Assembly: GCA_902496665.1 (NCBI GenBank)
Contig: CABVBU010000050.1
Location: 1 to 10,091 of the forward strand
DNA: 10,091 nt
Source of the DNA: an uncultured Clostridium sp.
GTDB lineage: Bacteria; Bacillota; Clostridia; Lachnospirales; Lachnospiraceae
Direction of reading: 5' to 3'
The first letter of the stretch is position 1, and each line of letters starts with the position of its first letter. The notes under the pieces were generated by a model. That model did no database searches. It was not told the DNA's origin and was given only the letters and a program-made list of their open reading frames with translations. A program made the translations under genes and the position numbers. Below are positions 1-6,601 of the stretch, one piece after another.

Positions 1-2377
1 GGCATTCGAGCCAATCCTTGTTGAAGGTAAGGCAATTAAGCTTCATCCGCTTGTTTGTACCGCATTCAACGCCGACTTCGATGGAGACCAGATGGCTGTC
101 CATCTGCCGCTGTCATTAGAGGCACAGGCAGAGTGCCGTTTCATGCTGCTGTCCCCGAACAACCTGTTAAAGCCGTCTGATGGAGGTCCTGTAGCAGTTC
201 CTTCTCAGGATATGGTCCTTGGTATTTACTATCTGACTCAGGAAAGACCAGGTGCAAAGGGCGAGGGCATGTGCTTTAAGAGTATGGACGAGGCACTGCT
301 TGCATATGAGAATGGCTGCATTACATTCCACAGCAGAATCAAGATTCGTGTAAGAAAGACAATGGCAGATGGCACTGTTCTTCAGGATACACTTGATACT
401 ACACTTGGAAGAAGTATGTTTAATGAAATCCTTCCACAGGATTTAGGATATGTAGACAGAAGCATTCCAGAGAACGCATTAAAGCTTGAGGTTGACTTCC
501 ATGTCGGCAAGAAGCAGTTAAAGCAGATTCTGGAGAAGGTTATCAATACACACGGAGCAACAAAGACTGCTGAAGTTCTTGACTCCATTAAGGCAATGGG
601 TTACAAGTACTCAACAAGAGCAGCTATGACCGTATCCATATCTGATATGACAGTTCCGCCGCAGAAGCCAGAGATGATTAAGAAGGCTCAGGCAACTGTT
701 GACCAGATTGCAAAGCACTACAAGATGGGTTGGATCACCGATGAGGAGCGTTACAACCAGGTTATCAAGACTTGGGAAGCAACTGATAAGGAGCTGACAA
801 AGGCACTTCTTGATGGTCTTGATAAGTACAACAACATCTTCATGATGGCTGACTCTGGTGCCCGTGGTTCTGATAAGCAGATCAAGCAGCTGGCTGGTAT
901 GCGTGGACTTATGGCAAACACAACTGGTAAGGCAATCGAACTTCCTATTAAATCAAACTTCCGTGAAGGTCTTGACGTATTGGAGTACTTCATTTCCGCT
1001 CATGGTGCAAGAAAGGGTATGTCCGATACCGCACTTCGTACCGCTGACTCTGGTTACTTGACAAGACGTCTTGTTGATGTATCTCAGCAGCTTATGGTTC
1101 GTGAGATGGATTGTTGTGAAGGAAAGAACATTCCATATATGGAAATCGGTTCCTTTATGAATGGTCAGGAAGTTGTTGAGCAGCTTCAGGAGCGTATGAC
1201 CGGCAGATTTATCGCAGAGACAATTGTTGATCCTGATACAGGAGAAGAAATTATTCACGAAAACTGCATGGTAACACCAAAGCGTGCTGCAAAGATTATG
1301 AATGCACTTGAGCGCATGGGCAGACATACAGTAAAGATCCGTACTGTTCTTAGCTGCCGTTCCCATGTGGGAATTTGTGCAAAGTGTTATGGTTCCAACC
1401 TGGCAACAGGACAGGCTGTACAGATCGGTGAGGCTGTTGGTATTATCGCAGCTCAGTCTATCGGTGAGCCGGGTACACAGCTGACCATGAGAACCTTCCA
1501 TAGTGGTGGTGTTGCCGGCGGCGATATCACACAGGGTCTTCCTCGTGTCGAGGAGCTTTTCGAGGCCAGACGCCCGAAGGGACTTGCGATCATCGCTGAA
1601 TTCGGTGGTGTTGTTACAATTAAAGATACAAAGAAAAAACGTGAGATCATCGTTACAGACCAGGAGACAGGTAACTCCAAGACTTATCTGATCCCTTATG
1701 GTTCCAGAATCAAAGTTACGGACGGACAGGTTCTCGAGGCCGGCGACGTTCTTACAGAAGGTAGCATCAACCCGCACGACCTGTTAAAGGTTAAGGGCGT
1801 TCGTGCCGTACAGGATTACATGATCCGTGAGGTACAGCGTGTTTACCGCTTACAGGGTGTAGAGATCAACGATAAGCATATCGAGATGATCGTGCGTCAG
1901 ATGTTAAAGAAGATCCGTGTCGAGGAGAGCGGTGATTCCGACGTTCTTCCGGGCGTATCCATGGATGTTCTTGATTTCAACGAGATGAACGAGGAGCTCA
2001 TCGCTGCAGGCAAACAGCCGGCAGAGGGCAAACAGGTCATGCTCGGTATCACAAAAGCATCCCTTGCAACCGATTCCTTCTTATCCGCCGCATCCTTCCA
2101 GGAGACCACAAAGGTTCTTACTGAGGCTGCGATCAACGGCAAGGTCGATCACCTGATCGGTCTGAAAGAGAATGTTATTATCGGTAAGCTGATCCCGGCT
2201 GGTACCGGAATGAAGCGTTACCGCAATATCAAACTCAGCACAGGCGAGATCGTGGATAAGATCCCGGAGCAGGAAGCACCGGTTGCTGAAGCACCGCAGG
2301 AGGAGACGGATGCTCCGCTTGAGGAAGCAGATAAGATCATTCTCAACGAGGATGATACACAGGATATCGATGAGTGA
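1..2377 (+). CDS. rpoC: RNA polymerase beta' subunit, C-terminal part (5' partial)
   Basis: The frame is open from base 2 to the TGA at 2375-2377, giving 791 residues; the N-terminus lies outside the window. RpoC forms the catalytic centre of RNA polymerase with RpoB. The absolutely conserved NADFDGDQM motif, whose three Asp bind the catalytic Mg2+, is at 68-94. The bridge helix region (SGYLTRRLVDV) is near 1047-1080. The zinc-site cysteines are at 1112-1114, 1355-1357, 1376-1378 and 1385-1387 (last three in CRSHVGICAKC). The trigger loop (QLTMRTFHSGG) is near 1480-1510 and runs directly into DITQGLPRVEELFEAR, so the long insertion seen in proteobacterial RpoC is absent, as expected for Firmicutes. 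The C-terminus ends in an acidic tail rich in Glu and Asp. Isoleucine and proline codons shift towards ATC and CCG in the second half. Two hairpins follow the stop codon. Confidence 0.98.
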   Translation, partial: AFEPILVEGKAIKLHPLVCTAFNADFDGDQMAVHLPLSLEAQAECRFMLLSPNNLLKPSDGGPVAVPSQDMVLGIYYLTQERPGAKGEGMCFKSMDEALLAYENGCITFHSRIKIRVRKTMADGTVLQDTLDTTLGRSMFNEILPQDLGYVDRSIPENALKLEVDFHVGKKQLKQILEKVINTHGATKTAEVLDSIKAMGYKYSTRAAMTVSISDMTVPPQKPEMIKKAQATVDQIAKHYKMGWITDEERYNQVIKTWEATDKELTKALLDGLDKYNNIFMMADSGARGSDKQIKQLAGMRGLMANTTGKAIELPIKSNFREGLDVLEYFISAHGARKGMSDTALRTADSGYLTRRLVDVSQQLMVREMDCCEGKNIPYMEIGSFMNGQEVVEQLQERMTGRFIAETIVDPDTGEEIIHENCMVTPKRAAKIMNALERMGRHTVKIRTVLSCRSHVGICAKCYGSNLATGQAVQIGEAVGIIAAQSIGEPGTQLTMRTFHSGGVAGGDITQGLPRVEELFEARRPKGLAIIAEFGGVVTIKDTKKKREIIVTDQETGNSKTYLIPYGSRIKVTDGQVLEAGDVLTEGSINPHDLLKVKGVRAVQDYMIREVQRVYRLQGVEINDKHIEMIVRQMLKKIRVEESGDSDVLPGVSMDVLDFNEMNEELIAAGKQPAEGKQVMLGITKASLATDSFLSAASFQETTKVLTEAAINGKVDHLIGLKENVIIGKLIPAGTGMKRYRNIKLSTGEIVDKIPEQEAPVAEAPQEETDAPLEEADKIILNEDDTQDIDE

Positions 2378-2402
2378 TCGGTATTTTGAAAAATAAATAT
2401 AT

Positions 2403-2434
2403 CGGAAAGGTTTCTGGGGACAGGAACTTTTCCG
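2403..2434 (+). repeat. 14-bp hairpin with GGGA tetraloop, REP-like core
   Basis: Arms CGGAAAGGTTTCTG (2403-2416) and CAGGAACTTTTCCG (2421-2434) pair over 14 bp with two G-T wobbles around a GGGA loop, which is of GNRA type in RNA. No T-run follows, so it is not a standard intrinsic terminator. The stretch GGGGACAGGAAC resembles, from memory, the core of REP elements mobilised by REP-associated tyrosine transposases. No such transposase is in the window, so the assignment is tentative; the hairpin itself is plain. Confidence 0.55.
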
Positions 2435-2452
2435 TATGCTGAGGCATATAAG

Positions 2453-2496
2453 AACAGCGAGGAGAGCATGAGAAGATCATGTTTTTCCTCGCTGTT
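2453..2496 (+). terminator. Long hairpin after rpoC, possible terminator
   Basis: AACAGCGAGGA (2453-2463) pairs perfectly with TCCTCGCTGTT (2486-2496). The stem can continue inward, after a one-base bulge, through CATG (2467-2470) with CATG (2478-2481) around an AGAAGAT loop. Only TTTGAG follows the stem, so the U-tract is poor. It would suit termination or 3'-end protection of the rpoBC transcript before the unrelated transporter gene. The structure is certain; the terminator function is inferred. Confidence 0.55.
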
Positions 2497-2636
2497 TGAG
2501 TATACAGATAGTTAGAAGAAGGCAACTTGTAATGATTTGGCGAAGCGGCGTGCTGAATGTGAGAAGACCTGGGTTATAAATTGTATTATTTTGCGGGTCA
2601 GCGCGGCAAGTGTGCGGACCGATGGAGGTGTTTTAC

Positions 2637-3806
2637 ATGATTACGATACTGTCCGGCTTATTTATTAAAAACAGAGATCAGTTCGGGGACAGCGATGTGC
2701 GCCGTGCCTACGGCATGCTCTGCAGTATTGTGGGCATCGCGCTCAATGTCTTTCTGTTTGCCGGAAAATATCTGGCGGGCGTGATCAGTGGATCCATCGC
2801 TATTACGGCGGATGCATTCAATAATCTGTCAGATGCAGGATCATCCTTTATCTCTCTTGTGGGATTTAAATTTTCCGGCATGAAGGCTGACGCGGACCAC
2901 CCCTTTGGACACGGGCGCATCGAGTATGTTTCCGGATTTGGAGTTTCCATGGTCATCATTCTCATGGGAATCGAGCTTTTCAAAACTTCCATAGAGAAGA
3001 TCTTTCATCCGGAGCCGGTGGAGACAGGTGCTCTGGCGGTGGGGATCCTTGTGGTCTCCATCTGTGTAAAGGGATACATGTGCTTTTACAACCGGGCAGT
3101 CGGCAAAAAGATCCAGTCCGAGACCATGAAAGCGACGGCTATGGACAGTATGAGCGATTCCATCGCGACAACGGCGGTCCTGATCTCCATGGCGGTGGCT
3201 CATGTGACAGGCATTAGTATCGATGGATGGTGCGGCTGCCTTGTGGCATGCTTTGTATTGTATGCCGGATTTAGCGCGGCGAAGGATACCCTGAATCCGC
3301 TTCTCGGTGAACCGCCTTCCAGAGAATTTGTAAATGAGATCAGGACGATCGTTCTGGCTCATCCAGAGATTCTTGGGATCCATGATCTTGTGGTCCACGA
3401 TTACGGCCCGGGGAGACGCATGATCTCCCTCCACGGGGAAGTGTCCGGGGATTGCGACATCTTTGAGATCCACGACGTGATTGATCGGATCGAGAAGGAA
3501 TTGAAGGAAAAACTTGGCTGTGAGGCCGTGATCCACATGGATCCGATCGTGGTGAATAACGAGGCGATCAATGAGACGAAAAAGGAAGTTGTTGACATGA
3601 TCAACGAACATTTTCCAGGCGTCACCATCCATGATTTCCGCATGGTCCAGGGGCCGACTCATACGAACCTGATCTTCGATGCGGTGGTCCCATTCCAGTA
3701 TGGGAAAACGAACGAAGAGGTAAAACAGGGGATCGCGAAACTGATCTTAGAGAAATGGGATGGTTATTACGCAGTGATACAGGCAGAGCAGTCATATCTG
3801 GAATAA
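2637..3806 (+). CDS. Cation diffusion facilitator (CDF) transporter, probable Mn2+ efflux, doubled C-terminal domain
   Basis: A 389-residue inner-membrane antiporter-type protein. The start is the ATG at 2637 because GGAGGTG (2624-2630) lies 6 nt before it; an in-frame GTG at 2610 has no such site. Hydrophobic segments lie at about 28-50, 53-78, 96-116, 131-150, 174-192 and 197-213, the six-helix CDF pattern. DHPFGHGRIEY (87-97) is the family signature between helices 2 and 3. Putative metal ligands are N62/D66 in helix 2 (NxxxD) and D170/D174 in helix 5 (DxxxD). Zn-type CDFs usually have His there; the Asn-Asp-Asp-Asp set is, from memory, that of Mn exporters such as pneumococcal MntE. After the first cytoplasmic ferredoxin-like domain (about 230-305) comes a second similar one (about 312-389), so the protein is longer than a basic ~300-residue CDF. 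A terminator follows 14 bases after the stop. No convincing promoter was found upstream. Confidence 0.9.
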   Translation: MITILSGLFIKNRDQFGDSDVRRAYGMLCSIVGIALNVFLFAGKYLAGVISGSIAITADAFNNLSDAGSSFISLVGFKFSGMKADADHPFGHGRIEYVSGFGVSMVIILMGIELFKTSIEKIFHPEPVETGALAVGILVVSICVKGYMCFYNRAVGKKIQSETMKATAMDSMSDSIATTAVLISMAVAHVTGISIDGWCGCLVACFVLYAGFSAAKDTLNPLLGEPPSREFVNEIRTIVLAHPEILGIHDLVVHDYGPGRRMISLHGEVSGDCDIFEIHDVIDRIEKELKEKLGCEAVIHMDPIVVNNEAINETKKEVVDMINEHFPGVTIHDFRMVQGPTHTNLIFDAVVPFQYGKTNEEVKQGIAKLILEKWDGYYAVIQAEQSYLE

Positions 3807-3820
3807 GGAAAAAAGATTGG

Positions 3821-3858
3821 ATCCGGCAGAGCGTGCAGAAGCGCTTTGCCGGATTTTT
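3821..3858 (+). terminator. Intrinsic terminator after the CDF gene
   Basis: Arms ATCCGGCAGAGCG (3821-3833) and CGCTTTGCCGGAT (3842-3854) form a 13-bp stem with one G-T wobble, an 8-nt loop, and a run of five T (3854-3858). On the opposite strand AATCTTTTTT follows the stem, so it may also work in reverse. Confidence 0.9.
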
Positions 3859-3898
3859 GCAGTTAAAGAAAACGTAAGAAGTCTACAGGAAAAATGGT

Positions 3899-3927
3899 TT
3901 GCGATTGCATGGTTGAAATGCTATACT
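3899..3927 (+). promoter_or_regulatory. Candidate SigA promoter of the secreted protein gene
   Basis: TTGCGA (3899-3904), a 17-bp spacer and TATACT (3922-3927) match the vegetative consensus at 4/6 and 5/6. The predicted start near 3934 gives a leader of about 112 nt. That leader contains a short stem, CGGCATCTG (3983-3991) with CAGATGACCG (4002-4011, one bulged A). Its place directly after the upstream terminator supports the call. Confidence 0.5.
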
Positions 3928-4045
3928 TGAGACATGGAACTCCCGGAAGTATGTGGGCAGATGGGTGACAGAACAGGCGCTCCGGCATCTGGAAACTTGT
4001 GCAGATGACCGACGGCGGTTGTTGAATTTTAAGGAGGTCTCTCTT

Positions 4046-5116
4046 ATGAAAAAGTGGAAAATGATCCTTACTGCAGCGATGCCGTTAGCAATGGCACTGT
4101 CCTTCCCGGCATTCGCGGGCGAATGGCACGAGGATATGAACGGCTGGTGGTATGAGAATGATGACGGTTCCTACTGCCGGAACGGCTGGTACTGGATCGA
4201 TGGTGATCATGATGGCTGGGCACAGTGCTATTATTTCGGAAATTCCGGTTATCTGCAGATGAATGCCGGATATGCCCAGACAAATACGGGTCATGCGGAC
4301 GGATATGAGATCGACAAAAATGGTGCCTGGAGCGTAAATGGTGTTACCCAGGTAAAGGCAGTTCCGATCGCTGTCGCGGAGAACGATCCGGAGGCACTGA
4401 AGGTCTATGAAGAGGCACAGCAGCTTAGCGAGTCTCTCCCGAGCGCGAATATCGATGTGGACTATACGATCACCATGTCTTATCTCGGACAGGATATTGA
4501 TATGTCCATGAATATGAAGCTGATGATGAAAGAGGACGCGAACGGAGACATGCAGTTTGTTTGCAAGGGTACCGCGGATACGCTTGGAACTGCAGTGCCG
4601 ATCGATATGTTCTACACAGACGGATACATGTATGTGAACACTATGGGCCTCAAGTACAGGCAGGCCATGGATCTGGAAGCTGCGAAAGCTCAGGCCACAC
4701 AGATCAACATGGATCTGGATACGGATGTCGTCAAAGGCTTGAGAATGTATACAAGCGGTGACACAAGGAAACTTGCATTTACCATTGATGACCAGAAGAT
4801 CAACGAGATCCTGACCGCAATTACCGGCGCGACCGCAGAGACCTACGAGGAGCTTGGGGTAAGTCTGGACATGAAGATCAATGAGTCGAACGGCGAGATG
4901 ACGGTCAACAAAGATGGCTATTGTGAGGCTATGAAGATGTTTATGGACTACGGAATGAGTATCACAGATCGTACAACATCCGAAGCTGATGAGACGAACT
5001 ATAAGATGGATATCAATATGACATATAAGAATCCGGGCAAGGAAGTTTATTTTGAGATTCCGTCTACAGATGGTTATGAAGATATTGCTGTGGCTTATGT
5101 GGCAGACGCGGAATAG
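4046..5116 (+). CDS. Secreted cell-wall-binding-repeat protein with LolA/LppX-like (DUF6612-like) domain
   Basis: A 356-residue exported protein. ATG 4046 is chosen because AAGGAGG (4031-4037) sits 8 nt upstream and because it opens a clean signal peptide: MKKWK, a hydrophobic core at 7-20 and a cleavage site after PAFA (residue 24). There is no lipobox Cys, so the mature protein should be released or wall-bound. Residues 33-100 hold Trp/Gly/Asp-rich cell-wall-binding-type repeats (NGWWYENDDG, NGWYWIDGDHDGW, CYYFGNSGYLQMNAGY). Residues 133-350 alternate short polar and aromatic strands (DVDYTITMSYLGQDIDMSMN, MFYTDGYMYVN, YKMDINMTYKNP), reminiscent of the LolA/LppX fold of DUF6612-type proteins; this is a resemblance from memory. 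Function is unknown; such domains in lipoproteins often bind hydrophobic ligands. It sits alone between two terminators. Confidence 0.8.
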   Translation: MKKWKMILTAAMPLAMALSFPAFAGEWHEDMNGWWYENDDGSYCRNGWYWIDGDHDGWAQCYYFGNSGYLQMNAGYAQTNTGHADGYEIDKNGAWSVNGVTQVKAVPIAVAENDPEALKVYEEAQQLSESLPSANIDVDYTITMSYLGQDIDMSMNMKLMMKEDANGDMQFVCKGTADTLGTAVPIDMFYTDGYMYVNTMGLKYRQAMDLEAAKAQATQINMDLDTDVVKGLRMYTSGDTRKLAFTIDDQKINEILTAITGATAETYEELGVSLDMKINESNGEMTVNKDGYCEAMKMFMDYGMSITDRTTSEADETNYKMDINMTYKNPGKEVYFEIPSTDGYEDIAVAYVADAE

Positions 5117-5140
5117 GGACGGTAAAATTGGGACCGGTCC
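5116..5140 (+). repeat. REP-like GGGACGG...GGGACCGGTCC segment
   Basis: Directly on the stop codon of the preceding gene lie GGGACGG (5116-5122) and GGGACCGGTCC (5130-5140), the latter with a perfect 10-bp palindrome at 5131-5140. The GGGAC core recalls the hairpin after rpoC and the short GGGAC-type palindromes scattered in many clostridial genomes. The call rests on resemblance and is weak. Confidence 0.3.
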
Positions 5141-5167
5141 GGCTTGTTAAAAAGTGAAGTGTAAATG

Positions 5168-5217
5168 GGCGCTGGTTTGCGTATGGCTGAGAGGTCATGG
5201 CAGATCAGCGCCTTTTT
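5168..5217 (+). terminator. Intrinsic terminator after the secreted protein gene
   Basis: GGCGCTGGTTTGC (5168-5180) pairs with GCAGATCAGCGCC (5200-5212): 13 bp, including seven perfect GC-rich pairs at the base and two wobbles, followed at once by five T (5213-5217). Any longer in-frame version of the downstream glycosyltransferase would have to read through this element, which supports the ATG at 5378. Confidence 0.88.
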
Positions 5218-5246
5218 GTGCCACAGGAAATCCCTGTTCAAAGATG

Positions 5247-5302
5247 GCTGCGGCAGGTTCTGCAGGAATGTAGTTTCACCTGTAATAGGATCTGCCCGCA
5301 GC
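5247..5302 (+). other. Imperfect inverted repeat upstream of the glycosyltransferase
   Basis: GCTGCGGCAG (5247-5256) can pair with CTGCCCGCAGC (5292-5302) with one bulged base, enclosing 35 nt; CAGGT (5254-5258) and ACCTG (5278-5282) offer a competing pairing. It lies upstream of the predicted promoter, so it would be DNA-level or belong to read-through RNA. No function is assigned. Confidence 0.35.
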
Positions 5303-5316
5303 TGCGTCTGGGAGAA

Positions 5317-5345
5317 TAGCAGATTGGAGAATCTATCATATATTA
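5317..5345 (+). promoter_or_regulatory. Candidate mother-cell sporulation promoter (SigK/SigE type) of the glycosyltransferase
   Basis: TAGCAG (5317-5322), 14 nt, then CATATATTA (5337-5345). The second part fits the CATAnnnTA -10 known for SigK of Bacillus; AGCA matches three of four positions of the SigK -35 (mACm) at roughly the right distance. The same two boxes with identical spacing precede the collagen-like gene at 6512-6540. A predicted start near 5352 leaves about 26 nt before the ATG. SigA use of TATATT (5339-5344) is possible, but no good -35 is seen. Confidence 0.45.
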
Positions 5346-5377
5346 AATTGAAGAAACAGGACAAAGAGGGAGAGATT

Positions 5378-6475
5378 ATGGCATCCATTAGTCTATGCAT
5401 GATCGTGCGCAATGAGGAAAAGGTCCTCGGAAGATGCCTGACCTGCGTGCGGGGATTTGCGGATGAGATCATAATTGTGGACACAGGTTCTATGGACCGG
5501 ACGAAGGAGATCGCATTTTCTTTTACGGATAAGGTTTATGATTTTAAATGGAAGGATGATTTTGCAGCGGCGAGAAATTTTGCTTTTTCCAGGGGAACGG
5601 GGGATTACCTGTTCTGGCTGGATGCAGATGATGTGGTAAGGCAGGAGGAACGGAGAAAATTAATGGATCTGAAGAGACGGCTGGATGACGAACGGCCGGA
5701 TGTGGTGATGATGAAATACGCGGTTGGATATGACGGGGATGGCGCACCGTCATTTTTCTTTTATAGAGAACGTCTTTTAAGACGGTGCGGAAAAGCCGTA
5801 TGGAAAGGGCGCATCCATGAGGCGGTGGAACCCTTTGGAAAAGTAGTGCGGGAAGATATCATGATCGAGCACCGGAAAGTGGGGACAGGGGATCCGGACA
5901 GGAATCTTCGGATATTTGAGCGGATGCTCCGGGAGAAGGGGAAACTATCTCCGCGGGATCAGTATTATTATGGAAAGGAATTATATTATCACAGAAGGTA
6001 CCGGGATGCTGCTTCTGTATTTTCGGAATATCTGGAACTGCCGGATGGCTGGCGGGAAGACCGGGTGGATGCCTGCAGGCATGGGGCGTACTGTATGTAC
6101 CGGATCGGGGACCGGGACCGGGCGATAAAGTTCCTGCTTTCCGGACTTTCTGAGGGAATTCCGAAACCGGAGCTTTGCTGTGATCTTGGATGGTGGTTCT
6201 TCTCGGCCGGACGCTGCCGCGACGCAATTTTCTGGTACGGGCAGGCAGTTCAGACCGGAAGGCGGACAGGGGAGGACGGTTTTGTGATGCCGGAGTGCCG
6301 GGGATATATTCCGTATCTGCAGATGTGTGTCTGCTATGACAGGCTCGGGGAATGGAAGATGGCGGAGCGGTATAATGATCTGGCGGAGAGGTGCCGGCCG
6401 GGGACGGAGGCATGCCGGTTAAACAGGGAATATTTTGAGAAAAGAAAAGCGCAGCAAATTGGACGGATCCAGTGA
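5378..6475 (+). CDS. Family 2 glycosyltransferase with C-terminal TPR-like repeats
   Basis: A 365-residue, probably cytoplasmic enzyme. ATG 5378 is preceded by GAGGGAG and begins the typical ISLCMIVRNEE strand of GT-A enzymes; longer in-frame starts lie before a terminator. The GT-A domain spans about 1-170: sugar-nucleotide motif IIIVDTGSMDRT (31-42), the DFAAARNFA helix (60-69), and the DxD metal motif in WLDADD (80-85, D82/D84). WKGRIHE (142-148) resembles the acceptor-side motif of the WaaE-like/beta-glucosyltransferase branch. Residues about 193-340 show helical pairs of TPR type (YYYGKELYYHRRYRDAASVF, AYCMYRIGDRDRAIKFL, WFFSAGRCRDAIFWYGQAV, CVCYDRLGEWKMAERYNDLA), common in protein-modifying GT2 enzymes. 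Codons are rich in CGG and GGG, unlike the ribosomal genes. The collagen-like gene starts 126 bases after it with no terminator seen between, so that protein is the inferred acceptor. Confidence 0.88.
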   Translation: MASISLCMIVRNEEKVLGRCLTCVRGFADEIIIVDTGSMDRTKEIAFSFTDKVYDFKWKDDFAAARNFAFSRGTGDYLFWLDADDVVRQEERRKLMDLKRRLDDERPDVVMMKYAVGYDGDGAPSFFFYRERLLRRCGKAVWKGRIHEAVEPFGKVVREDIMIEHRKVGTGDPDRNLRIFERMLREKGKLSPRDQYYYGKELYYHRRYRDAASVFSEYLELPDGWREDRVDACRHGAYCMYRIGDRDRAIKFLLSGLSEGIPKPELCCDLGWWFFSAGRCRDAIFWYGQAVQTGRRTGEDGFVMPECRGYIPYLQMCVCYDRLGEWKMAERYNDLAERCRPGTEACRLNREYFEKRKAQQIGRIQ

Positions 6476-6487
6476 GGTGACAGCGGG

Positions 6488-6525
6488 AGTTTCGGACAGA
6501 AATCGCAGAAGTAGCAGTTTCGGAC
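6488..6525 (+). repeat. Direct repeat AGTTTCGGAC, two copies
   Basis: AGTTTCGGAC occurs at 6488-6497 and 6516-6525, 28 bp apart from start to start. The second copy lies mostly in the spacer of the candidate promoter of the collagen-like gene. It could be a regulator site or a small duplication; only the repeat is certain. Confidence 0.4.
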
Positions 6526-6540
6526 GGGCAGCATAGATTA
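6512..6540 (+). promoter_or_regulatory. Candidate mother-cell sporulation promoter (SigK/SigE type) of the collagen-like gene
   Basis: TAGCAG (6512-6517), 14 nt, then CATAGATTA (6532-6540). It has the same boxes and spacing as the element before the glycosyltransferase, while the spacer is largely different. CATAnnnTA is the SigK-type -10; the upstream box is a weaker match to the known -35. The predicted start near 6547 gives a leader of about 55 nt. Confidence 0.45.
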
Positions 6541-6601
6541 TAGTAAGCGAACAACCTGTACGGGATGTTTGCAGAAGAATATGCTGAAAGGAGAATTGGT
6601 T

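Noticed and set aside
953..1777. 274-codon open frame on the minus strand
   Set aside because: Lies wholly inside rpoC, has no plausible ribosome binding site or recognisable protein; it is a shadow of the conserved gene.
2540..2546. Second GCGAAGC copy, as a sign of a dispersed repeat matching the one after rpsL
   Set aside because: The flanks are not self-complementary beyond a couple of bases; a 7-mer match alone is chance.
2841..3662. 273-codon open frame on the minus strand
   Set aside because: Antisense to the CDF gene, His/Asp-rich product without a fold; its composition mirrors the codons of the real gene.
3953..4045. N-terminal extension of the secreted protein
   Set aside because: It would bury the signal peptide; AAGGAGG at 4031 clearly selects ATG 4046.
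5165..5377. N-terminal extension of the glycosyltransferase by 71 residues
   Set aside because: It would cross the intrinsic terminator at 5168-5217 and adds no GT-A sequence; ATG 5378 starts the conserved first strand.
5859..6554. 231-codon Pro/Ser-rich open frame on the minus strand
   Set aside because: Antisense to the glycosyltransferase; explained by its GC-rich codon use.
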